From Sphingobacteriaceae bacterium (GTDB lineage: Bacteria > Bacteroidota > Bacteroidia > Sphingobacteriales > Sphingobacteriaceae), in the NCBI GenBank assembly GCA_903642215.1, contig CAHJWG010000001.1, positions 1,047,390 through 1,111,389 on the forward strand: a stretch of DNA of 64,000 nt, given 5' to 3'. A model generated the notes under the pieces. It ran no database searches, was not told the origin of the DNA, and saw only the letters and a list, made by a program, of their open reading frames with translations. Positions 55,401-64,000 of this stretch are shown piece by piece; the stretch's first letter is position 1; every line of letters starts with the position of its first letter. The position numbers were made by a program, and so were the translations under genes.

Positions 55401-57448
55401 ATTTGTTTTGGGCCGTTCGTGATTTCTTGTTGTGATTTGCTTTCATTCTTTGAAATACTGATATTTAGCACAACTTTTTAAGTAAACAGCTTCAACCAAA
55501 TGATGTTGTGATTTGCTTTCATTCTTTGAAATACTGATATTTAGCACAACGTTTCCTCTCAAAATAGACCCCAATCTTGAGTTGTGATTTGCTTTCATTC
55601 TTTGAAATACTGATATTTAGCACAACTTTCTGTATTGTGTAAGCTATTTTCAAACTGTTGTGATTTGCTTTCATTCTTTGAAATACTGATATTTAGCACA
55701 ACGCTTTAACCGTTTTTTGCAAGCGTGCAAAAGTTGTGATTTGCTTTCATTCTTTGAAATACTGATATTTAGCACAACAAAAATACCGAAGAAAATATTG
55801 ATCGCGCGGTTGTGATTTGCTTTCATTCTTTGAAATACTGATATTTAGCACAACAACGGTTCACCAGTAGGGTTACGTTTCGTTGTTGTGATTTGCTTTC
55901 ATTCTTTGAAATACTGATATTTAGCACAACGGCTGCGGGTAAAATATCGGACGTACACCAGTTGTGATTTGCTTTCATTCTTTGAAATACTGATATTTAG
56001 CACAACTTCCGTTAACTCACTACACACAAGGGCAGCGTTGTGATTTGCTTTCATTCTTTGAAATACTGATATTTAGCACAACAGTTGAAGAGAGCGGAAC
56101 GCTGGGAACCTTGTTGTGATTTGCTTTCATTCTTTGAAATACTGATATTTAGCACAACTCTTATAAACGCGGAGCTTGCAAAAAACGGTTGTGATTTGCT
56201 TTCATTCTTTGAAATACTGATATTTAGCACAACACCAAAAATAAGTTTAACCTGCCATTCGGTGTTGTGATTTGCTTTCATTCTTTGAAATACTGATATT
56301 TAGCACAACGGAGCCATTTTATAAGATCAACCGCACTACGTTGTGATTTGCTTTCATTCTTTGAAATACTGATATTTAGCACAACACAACCATGTGTATG
56401 GCATCGCCTGTTGTTGTTGTGATTTGCTTTCATTCTTTGAAATACTGATATTTAGCACAACAAGCATGTACAGAAAAACGTAAACGAATGTGTTGTGATT
56501 TGCTTTCATTCTTTGAAATACTGATATTTAGCACAACTTTCCTTACCTGATGCCGAAGCCGCAGGTAGTTGTGATTTGCTTTCATTCTTTGAAATACTGA
56601 TATTTAGCACAACCAAAGGGCCAGAAATTCAATTTCCGCGATAGTTGTGATTTGCTTTCATTCTTTGAAATACTGATATTTAGCACAACGCCCATTACGT
56701 TGGCAACTTGTGTTACAGGGTTGTGATTTGCTTTCATTCTTTGAAATACTGATATTTAGCACAACAACTGATTTAGTTGTAGCATTTATCAAAGAGTTGT
56801 GATTTGCTTTCATTCTTTGAAATACTGATATTTAGCACAACGTTTACAGCGTTTGGATGAGATTAAATGTAGTTGTGATTTGCTTTCATTCTTTGAAATA
56901 CTGATATTTAGCACAACAACTGATTTAGTTGTAGCATTTATCAAAGAGTTGTGATTTGCTTTCATTCTTTGAAATACTGATATTTAGCACAACGTTTACA
57001 GCGTTTGGATGAGATTAAATGTAGTTGTGATTTGCTTTCATTCTTTGAAATACTGATATTTAGCACAACGCAAATCCATATTCAAAGAAATGTCGTTGGG
57101 TTGTGATTTGCTTTCATTCTTTGAAATACTGATATTTAGCACAACGTAAAAAGTTCTTACAGGGCTGGTAACAAAGTTGTGATTTGCTTTCATTCTTTGA
57201 AATACTGATATTTAGCACAACAAATTGATTTGAAGGTGCAGCACGGGTTTTGTTGTGATTTGCTTTCATTCTTTGAAATACTGATATTTAGCACAACTAT
57301 AAATAAGGTGTTAAGGGTAGCAAAAAGTTGTGATTTGCTTTCATTCTTTGAAATACTGATATTTAGCACAACGTTTTTATTTCAGGGTAGCAATACGTCC
57401 GTGTTGTGATTTGCTTTCATTCTTTGAAATACTGATATTTAGCACAAC
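52468..57448 (+). CRISPR. Type II-C CRISPR array, 66 repeats and 65 spacers
   Basis: 46-bp repeat with GTTGTG/CACAAC ends, repeated at 75-76-bp spacing. By position there are 66 repeats; 60 spacers are 30 nt and five are 29 nt. All repeats looked identical except the first (52468-52513), which has T for A at repeat position 17 and marks the old, leader-distal end. The 5' part of the plus-strand repeat pairs with the tracrRNA anti-repeat, so crRNAs are read on the plus strand, toward cas2. Two adjacent spacers are duplicated as a block (56766-56871 and 56918-57023). The cas genes lie on the opposite strand beyond the far end. Confidence 0.97.
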
Positions 57449-57504
57449 ATACCTGTGCATATCATGCTAACTATCAGTATTTTAATTAAAAAATCAGGAA
57501 TTAA

Positions 57505-57540
57505 AAAACCCGGTTGCTTTGGCTTCCGGGTTTTCTTTTT
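57505..57540. terminator. Bidirectional terminator between array and cas2
   Basis: Stem AAAACCCGG/CCGGGTTTT with a 12-base loop, followed on the plus strand by CTTTTT and on the minus strand by a T-run. It lies 57 bp after the last repeat. It would stop array transcripts reading toward cas2 and could also end the cas operon transcript. Confidence 0.85.
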
Positions 57541-57581
57541 ATAACCAATTGTATTTCTAAACATCGCTACAGCTATCCTTC

Positions 57582-57674
57582 ATGCTTCTTTTATCACATA
57601 AAAATCATTAAGGTGAAGTGTGGCAGGTTAATCCGGAATGCTAAACAACAATTTTATAGTGCTAAAAGAAGTAT
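57582..57674. repeat. Inverted pair of the dispersed motif (pair 6)
   Basis: Left arm ATGCTTCTTTTATC, right arm GCTAAAAGAAGTAT, loop 65 bases. It sits between the array terminator and cas2 and is the only occurrence of the motif between 52.4 and 63.7 kb. Confidence 0.85.
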
Positions 57675-57700
57675 ACCGAGATTTCTGATAATAATTGGTT

Positions 57701-58030
57701 TTAAAACAGTTCTAACTGCTGCGGCGTGTTGGGCAAAGGTTTTTCATCTTTCCCGTAAAACAGTTCCATCATACCAAACTGTTTGTCGGTTATGGTTAAA
57801 ATACAGATATGCCCTTTAACCGGCAATGCTTTTTTTACCCGCTTAATATGCACATCGGCATTTTCGCGGCTACTGCAATGGCGCAGGTAAATGGAAAACT
57901 GGAACATGGCAAAGCCATCTTTCATAATATCCTTACGAAACTTAGCGTATATCTGCCTTTCACGTTTGGTTTCGGTAGGCAGGTCGAACAATACTAACAC
58001 CCACAAAATGCGGTATTCATTTAAACGCAT
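57701..58030 (-). CDS. cas2: CRISPR-associated endonuclease Cas2
   Basis: A 109-residue Cas2. [19 protein letters not shown] gives the first strand with the conserved Asp; [18 protein letters not shown] and [17 protein letters not shown] complete the ferredoxin-like fold. Last gene of the cas operon, 4 bp after cas1. Works with Cas1 in spacer integration. Confidence 0.96.
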   Translation of the reverse strand: MRLNEYRILWVLVLFDLPTETKRERQIYAKFRKDIMKDGFAMFQFSIYLRHCSSRENADVHIKRVKKALPVKGHICILTITDKQFGMMELFYGKDEKPLPNTPQQLELF

Positions 58031-58034
58031 CCAT

Positions 58035-59060
58035 TTAAAAAGGTAAATCTATATCATCATTTGCAGTATAATAATCAGTTTCTGTTTCGGCGGCTTTACT
58101 TAAATCATCTTCACCCAAAGCTTTATAATTCCGTTTTGCATCAAAGTTTTTAATAAACGGGTAGGCAATCTTTCTTGCGGTACCTTCGTAACAGCGGGCA
58201 AGCGAAGCTGTGGTATTTTGCAGGCCAACCATTAGCGGGCTGCGGCCTTTTTCAAATTCTACATCAACTGTTGCGATGCTTAACAATTGTGTTTTGATGG
58301 AAGTCCCAAGTTCCAAAAAGTTTTCGCCATTATCAATAATCTTTAATACAATGCGGTCAACATAAGGCCGGTAAGGTTCCATAATATCATCGGCCAGGCA
58401 ATAGGCGTTGTATTTGTTGCGGTGATGGATGCCGAGGGTAGGGAGCAGGCCGGAACAAACCAAGCCGCGGGCCACAATGGCGCGCAAAATAGCGTAACCA
58501 TAGTTAAGCAGGTTATTTGGCGGATCGCCTTCACGGCCGCGAAAAAATTCTATTTTTTTGGGGAATACATTTTTCCAGTAGTAGGCTGCCGCCCGGCCTT
58601 CATAATTTTCCGGGTCGCCGGACTTTACCGATTTGGCCCAATGCAGCATATTTTCATGTTCTAAACCTCGTTCGGCCAGTACCGCAGCCTGGTTCTGTAT
58701 TTTAGCTTGTATGGTTTGCTGCCACAATTGCTTCTTTAAGGGTTGCGAGGCATCAATTTGGTAGCGGAAACGCTCGCTTTGTATGTCGTGCCCGTCAATC
58801 GGCAGCATCATCCCGGTTGGGTGGTGCGTATGGTTGCAGGTGATGATGGCAGCATTGTTTTCCAGCAGTGCGGCCATACAACCATGCGTAATGGTGATTT
58901 GCTGGTGGTCTAAAACTACAATCCCAATATCTTCAACCGGTACTGTTTTTACCGACTCTTTTTCGCCCAGTACTTTCAGATGTGGCAGGTCAATTTTTAA
59001 CTGGTTTTGGTTTAAGCTGAGGTAGGCCGGGTTGCTGAAATGGAGGGTGCGTTTGATCAT
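58035..59060 (-). CDS. cas1: CRISPR-associated integrase Cas1 (type II)
   Basis: A 341-residue Cas1, long for the type II branch. The N-terminal beta domain has the [19 protein letters not shown] motif. The alpha domain has the active-site Glu in [12 protein letters not shown], His in [18 protein letters not shown] and the following Glu (MEPYRPYVD). It overlaps cas9 by 4 bp (ATGA). The C-terminal acidic tail ([17 protein letters not shown]) extends past the usual end, with no known role. Confidence 0.96.
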   Translation of the reverse strand: MIKRTLHFSNPAYLSLNQNQLKIDLPHLKVLGEKESVKTVPVEDIGIVVLDHQQITITHGCMAALLENNAAIITCNHTHHPTGMMLPIDGHDIQSERFRYQIDASQPLKKQLWQQTIQAKIQNQAAVLAERGLEHENMLHWAKSVKSGDPENYEGRAAAYYWKNVFPKKIEFFRGREGDPPNNLLNYGYAILRAIVARGLVCSGLLPTLGIHHRNKYNAYCLADDIMEPYRPYVDRIVLKIIDNGENFLELGTSIKTQLLSIATVDVEFEKGRSPLMVGLQNTTASLARCYEGTARKIAYPFIKNFDAKRNYKALGEDDLSKAAETETDYYTANDDIDLPF

Positions 59061-62000
59061 GTTAAAACAGATTTAATATTTCCAATTTTATCAACAACTA
59101 TTTTCCAGCAGCTATTTTTAATCATTTGTGGTTTTCCTTTTTCATCAGAGAAAGAGGGAGTGTTTTTAAAATCAAGCATTCGTTCACTTTTATTATTAGT
59201 ACCATGCTCATTGTTAATTATGCCTGTAGAATAATTATTATGAACAAAATGTCCTTCACTGCCAGTGCAACTAACAAACCTATATATACGTCCTGACTGT
59301 TTGATGCTTTTGAAATTTAAATTTTGATGATTCTCTAATTCATCTTTGGTGGGTATGTAAACTAAATCATTTGGTGACAGGGTAAATAATAGTTTCCCTT
59401 TGTCTGATTTTGTAGGAATAGGTGAAGACTGTTTTCTATCATTTTTTGATAAGCTTGCATCTAATTTTTGATGTACAACAACCTCATTCAAAGGAACGGT
59501 TTCAAAGCTTCTATTGCCAAATTCATCTTCGTATACGGCAAAGAAGAGATTAGTGCCTGTATCAGCTTCTACCCACTTGTGATTAGTGCTTAACTTTTGG
59601 CCAACAGGAAAACGACCTGAGCCATTTTCAGAGATTGGCAATTTATATACGGGAATTTTTCTTAATAAATTAAACTTCTCAATTCCATCGGCATTAAACG
59701 CTTTATCTATGTCATTATCATTATTTTTTAAATGATTAAGTAAATTTTGTTGAAGCTTAATATCAGCCACCTTATTAATAAATTTGATTACTTCATCAAT
59801 AGTTTTAAGCCCTCCCTGTCCTCTGTTAGACAATTTTGAAATTGGTTGCCGTCTTCTAAACTTTTCAATTGGAATTTTAAAAGTTGTACTAATACATTCT
59901 TTTCCATTCTCATCTTTAATTGGATTTGCTTTAATGAACTTTTGCGCTTCAGTTATTTTATTATTAAACTGATTTAATATTGCATCCGCATATTGTTTAA
60001 TAGCAAGATCAATAATAAAGTTAGCTTTACCTAAATTCTCAGCAATTTTCAAAACATTAAACTCGTAAGTTTTTTTACTGTAAGGCATGGGCGTATGTAG
60101 TGATTTTCGTATTGCCCAGCTTTCCCCCTTTTTTTGTTTAACCTTGATTTTTTCACCATCTTTTATAATATCATGTTGATTGATAGTTTTATTAATGATT
60201 CGCAAATTCTGTTTAAAACTTACCACAACTTGTTCTAATTTACTTTTTGCTTCAGGGATAAATCCTACCCAAGGTTGTTTAAATATCCATTGGTAATTTT
60301 CAGATGAGCCATCGTTGTATTTTTTATCGCATAATATTTTTCTTAAATCCAAGCGGCCTTGTTGCTTTTGCATTATAGATTTATTTTTTTCTAAAGCATT
60401 TTGGTTATTTAAAAAGTTAATATGGCTGCGTGTAGCACAAGCTATTACCAGTGCATCCATAGCGTGGTGGCGGTGGTCTATCCTTTTCTTTTGGAAACCT
60501 CTCTGTAATACTAATGGAACAGCGGGTAAATATTTTTGGTGCTTATCATTATAAACTGTAAAATGTGTCGTATTCGTTATTTGATTTAGCCTTTCAAAAC
60601 GAGGTAGTATCAGTTCATTCCAAATAGCATCCATTCCCCAATCTTGTTTAAGCTTTGTCGTAATTTGTCCGTTGCTTGCCAACACGTTTTTAGAGTTCGC
60701 GCCATCGTCCTCTTTGTTTGCCCTTACAATATTTGATAAAGCTTGCATGATAAATTTGCTGATGTAACGGGTATCATTCATCTGCCGTTCAATCATTTTT
60801 TCGGGAATCTCCAATGCTAACAGTTTATTTTTCTTAGCTCTGCTTTTATCATAATGTTGCTTTACAAAGTCTGTATAAGCTTCTTCTGTAAAAACCTTGG
60901 CAGTTTTGCCCATGCCTAATTCTACAATTTGTCCGTGATAATTCTGGATAAATTGCAGACCAGTTTGATTATCTTTCAACTTGTTTACAGCAGTTTCACA
61001 TATTACTTTATTGCTAAAGCTATCATCAAAGTAGCGGCTTTGCGGAATAATGTGTTCTATTTCATAAGCCGGGGTAAATAGTTTATTTAATGGGATAATT
61101 TCACCTGTATAAGGCGAACGATATTTTTGTTCAAGCCAAAGCTTGTAACGTTGCAACTCAGAACTTGTAGGTTGTGCTTGTTTGCTGATTTTTTCGATAT
61201 CTTCAGGTATTTCAAAAGCGGAGTTTAAAACAAAATCTTCATATATTTTCAAAATATCCTGCTGGGTAGGCGAATACGGCCTGACGTTTTCAACAGAATT
61301 ATCATTTAGCATTTCGGCTAACAAAGCTCTAATTCGGAGATTGGTATTTTCGTTTTTAGTTACTTGTTCTGTAATTCGCACTCGTTCAGCGGCAGAATTT
61401 TTCATATCGCGACCTAACTCAATATGAATTTCATCAAAAAAACCTTCCACGCCATTTCCATAATGCTGCCAAATATCTTTTACTGTTCTCAGCGTTTCGG
61501 TTATTACCTGTTCAACTATTGGGTTTTTTAAAGTATGTTGCCTAAACGATTTTAAATATTCTTCTAAGTCTTGAACCGTTTTCCATTTCCCTAAATCGCT
61601 TTTTTCAGAATGACGATCATACACAACGTACTTAGCCAGCCATTCTGGTAGTCCTTGAAAATGTTCTATTTGGGTTAAGTTTTTAGCTTTTTCTCTAACT
61701 CTTTCTTCTATCGTTTCATCTACTTCAGCATTAATAATTTTTGTAAGTCTGTCTCTTGTTTTTTCGTCTATATTTTCTTCATTCCAATATTTACCGATAC
61801 GCATTAGTGGCAACAATTTCTTTATTGCTTTTGCAGAGTAGGAACCATAATTGCTTGGAAACGGAGGGAACTTTTTAAATGCGTCGTAAAAACTCTCTAA
61901 ATCAAGATTGTTCTTATCTGCAAAAGATTTTAAGGCTTTTTCGTATTCAATTTTATCAGTTACAGAATATATAATATGCCATAATTCTTCTTCCTTTTTT

Positions 62001-63612
62001 TTATTCAAAAATTCTTGTGGTAAGTCTTTTACATTTTCTAACCGACCCGCTATCATAGAATGAGTTTCATTACAAGGATATTTTTTATCCTCTACATAAT
62101 TCCAGCGATAGCTGCCTTCTTTTAGTTTAAAATATTGCAATAACGATTTTTGGTCTATTTCTTTTCGTTTATTCAAAAAATCAAATAAGGCAGTAGAATC
62201 ATCAATCGTTTGTAAATATTTTTCTGTTTCATTAACATCATTTTCTCTATTAATAATTCGCACATTGCTTATCCATTGCCGCAACCGAAACTCTTGATAC
62301 AATGGATGTGATTTTGAAATACACTTTAAAGCTTCTATTTTTTTACGCCTTCGAGTATAAAGGTTCTTGATTCTAATGGGCAGTTGCTGATAGAATTTTT
62401 TTGGCTGCGCAATGGTCTTTGATAGTATAATAAATCTTCAATAAAAAGGTGTAGAAAACCTTTATTAAGTAATGTAGATTGATGATGTAAATTGTGCGGA
62501 TATAACTCTTCTACACATTTTTGATACAGATTTTTATCTTGCAACGAATTATGCAATTCAATTTGCTTTTTTAGGATTTGCTCTAACTCATCTTTGTAAA
62601 ATTTTCTTTCAATGGTGCGTATAAGTTTACCCTTTATTTTTTGTTTTGGCTTTTTTAAAAGTATGTTATAAATGTATTCGCCAACCGTTTTATTGGATTT
62701 TTCAATCTCATTTTCGGTCTTCTTTTTCAGCAATTGCCAATCATCTTCTTTTGGTGACCGAAAACTTTTTTTTTCTTTTCCTTCTTTGTCTTTTTTAACG
62801 CTACCGTTTTCGTTTATGTCTGTAGTTACAATAAAATCACGTGTTTTATCTTTCCAATCAAACAAGGGTAGTTTGCTTGCACGGCGGTAAATCCAACCAT
62901 TTTCCAAAATGACATTATACCAGATTTCACTCTTACCTTTTTGTGGTTCATCTGCGGTTACGTCAAGTACTTTTAACGAATAAAATTCTTCCAGTCTATT
63001 CGGCTTTTCTTCGGCCTCTTCGCCGCGCAATTGATAATAACCACGTTTTTGATTAAAATGCAAAAGCAACCACGCCACTTCTGCTTGTTCTATTTTTCGG
63101 GTTAACGCTTTTTTTCTTAAATAATAAATCGTCCAATCGTAAGGTATTTTTGCATCTTCACCTTTTTTGTTTTTTCTGTTCAGTAATTCAGGTTGAAAAC
63201 TTTTAAAATCTGAAAGCATTTCTTCAAAAGATTCTTTGAAGATAAAATTCCCATTATCATCATAAACCAATTTGATTTCTATTTCTGGTAGGAATTGACC
63301 TAAACGTACATCAAAATCAATTTTATCAGCATAATGTTGAGGAAGAAACCCAAGTACATTTAATATTCTGTGCAGCCTTTCCCTACGTAAAAGATGGCGT
63401 TCTCTTAATCTTCTTGCACCTCTTAACCTGGTTCGTTCAGCCGTTTGTGAAATAGAGTTTCCTCTTTCAAATTCCCCTAAAATATCTTGGGACATTGGAA
63501 TAATCCTACTTCCTAAACCGAGTATTTCTCCTTTATAATTTTCAAAATCCTGATTTATAAGTGCCCATCCAATAGAATTAGTACCTAAGTCAAGTCCTAA
63601 AATTTTCTTCAT
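59057..63612 (-). CDS. cas9: Cas9 (type II-C), split by a -1 frameshift at an A7 run
   Basis: RNA-guided nuclease of the locus. The ATG at 63612 begins MKKILGLDLGTNSIGWALI (RuvC-I, Asp8), followed by the Arg-rich bridge helix (RTRLRGARRLRERHLLRR). The first frame runs 425 residues and stops at TAG (62335-62337), just after seven A (62338-62344). Slipping one base back continues IEALKCISKSHPLYQEFRL and gives about 1518 residues, a normal to large size. The second part has RuvC-II IELGRDMK (about 732), HNH YEIEHIIPQ (His about 854) and RuvC-III HRHHAMDALV (about 1050). Everything catalytic is intact. The break may be a sequencing error, a mutation, or recoding; see findings. It overlaps cas1 by 4 bp. 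Confidence 0.93.
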
Positions 63613-63644
63613 TATAATTTGTATTTGGTTTTGTAATATAAAAA

Positions 63645-63727
63645 TGTTTTCTTTGAAATGAAAGCAAATCACAATAAGGATTATTCCGTTGTGAAAACAT
63701 TTAAGGCGGGACAACTCGCCTTTTTTA
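63645..63727 (+). ncRNA. tracrRNA with anti-repeat and terminator
   Basis: AATGAAAGCAAATCACAA (63657-63674) is an exact 18-nt complement to the 5' part of the plus-strand CRISPR repeat. Downstream lies a short nexus-like segment (TTCCGTTGTGAAAACATTT) and a 6-bp stem GGCGGG/CTCGCC with ACAA loop (63705-63720), followed by TTTTTT. It is transcribed away from cas9, so its promoter overlaps the cas9 leader. The exact 5' end is not visible. Confidence 0.88.
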
Positions 63728-63739
63728 TTTTCCCTATTT

Positions 63740-64000
63740 TTGCTGAATCCAACCCAATTTAAGTTGACAGATTTCCACCGTAAAAAGAAGTACCTCCAGT
63801 TCATCGAACTTGTAAAGAGCTTTAGAAAGGAAAGCCTCCTCAAGGCCAAAAGCTACGAGGTGATCCTGCTTTGGATCCGCGATAACCTGTCGCGCAGCCA
63901 GTTTTTACTGCTTTCGGGTATGTTGGTCGGCCTGAGTTCCGGCCTGGCCGGTGTTGGCTTGAAAATGCTGGTGCATTACATCGAATACCTGGTTCATGAT
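63740..64000 (+). CDS. ClC-family chloride channel, N-terminal part
   Basis: The open frame continues past the window. The visible part reads FHRKKKYLQFIELVKSF, then an amphipathic stretch and the first helices, SRSQFLLLSGMLVGLSSG and LAGVGLKMLVHYIEYL, which match the start of Bacteroidota ClC proteins. No ATG occurs early, so the start is probably TTG at 63740 or 63764, unsettled. It begins within 20 bp of the tracrRNA terminator. A near-copy of the dispersed motif (AAAAGAAGTAC) is at 63783. Confidence 0.75.
   Translation, partial: MLNPTQFKLTDFHRKKKYLQFIELVKSFRKESLLKAKSYEVILLWIRDNLSRSQFLLLSGMLVGLSSGLAGVGLKMLVHYIEYLVHD

Noticed and set aside
52437..57310. Short open frames inside the CRISPR array
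   Set aside because: They translate the repeat (NISISKNESKSQ pattern) and are artefacts of the array.
52468..57448. Promoters inside each CRISPR repeat
   Set aside because: A TTTG box occurs in the repeat, but no convincing TAnnTTTG box at the right distance could be assigned; left as a possibility only.
30723..57674. Motif pairs as a MITE family
   Set aside because: Loops share no visible sequence, no target-site duplications were seen, and many single copies lie inside intact genes.
58343..59234. Several open frames on either strand across cas1 and the cas9 end
   Set aside because: They lie fully within cas1 or cas9 in other frames and show no recognisable protein features.
59057..62302. 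A separate second Cas9 protein starting at TTG 62302
   Set aside because: The TTG encodes the Leu of the conserved SKSHPLYQEF segment, and conserved sequence continues upstream of it in the same frame; no ribosome-binding site is evident.
62335..63849. A 504-residue reading of the first cas9 part starting at 63849
   Set aside because: The first 79 residues cover the tracrRNA and channel gene in antisense; the conserved Cas9 N-terminus begins at the ATG at 63612.

Overview
The window comes from a low-GC Bacteroidota genome, most likely Sphingobacteriaceae (Pedobacter-like). The evidence is a caa3-type oxidase operon with SCO, DUF420 and a prokaryotic subunit IV, a GH92 mannosidase, a fasciclin protein, WavE-type transferases, and a type II-C CRISPR locus with 46-bp GTTGTG...CACAAC repeats. 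No rRNA or tRNA gene was seen.

Layout. 1-3.96 kb: the end of a heme/cytochrome c oxidase operon (heme O synthase, two subunit III-type proteins, subunit IV, a SCO copper chaperone, DUF420, a small Cys-rich membrane protein). 4-23.7 kb: mixed housekeeping genes, namely DUF2461, a phosphodiesterase, rmlC, DUF4286, a TPR lipid/export-type protein, an S9-peptidase homologue that has lost catalytic residues and sits directly upstream of a histidine kinase/response regulator pair, a HepT/MntA toxin-antitoxin pair, a UbiA-like membrane protein, a membrane metallophosphoesterase, a MoxR-like ATPase with a VWA partner, a PfkB kinase, an NTF2-like protein, endonuclease III, a cupin_8/JmjC protein, fasciclin and HemW. 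24.1-26.8 kb: a decayed HigA-type antitoxin and a GH92 mannosidase. 27.1-49 kb: an exopolysaccharide locus with an SLBB outer-membrane exporter, a Wzz-like protein, four GT-B glycosyltransferases, a multi-pass membrane protein, an MBOAT/SGNH O-acylation pair, a Wzm/Wzt ABC exporter, three WavE paralogues, a nucleotidyltransferase-kinase fusion with HAD and nucleotidyltransferase partners, and GT2 genes. 50-52.4 kb: CHAD, CYTH, ABM and cupin genes. 52.47-63.73 kb: the CRISPR array (66 repeats), cas2, cas1, cas9 and a divergent tracrRNA. The start of a ClC chloride channel closes the window.

Two things stand out. First, a short DNA motif (core AAAAGAAGYA, extended G[AGC]TAAAAGAAGYAT) recurs about 39 times on both strands. 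It lies in all reading frames inside genes and is concentrated between genes, where six inverted pairs form 77-93-bp stem-loops with conserved arms and unrelated loops. It is scarce in the polysaccharide coding regions and almost absent from the CRISPR-Cas region. That pattern resembles the DNA uptake sequences of Neisseria and Pasteurellaceae, which to my knowledge have not been described in this group. Second, cas9 is split by a single-base shift exactly at an A7 run. The run forms a -1 slippery heptamer followed directly by a stop codon, and all nuclease motifs on both sides are intact.

The CRISPR parts agree with each other. An 18-nt anti-repeat upstream of cas9 pairs with the 5' part of the plus-strand repeat, so crRNAs should read toward cas2, and a strong bidirectional terminator lies between array and cas2. 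The degenerate repeat is at the far end, so new spacers probably enter at the cas2-proximal end.
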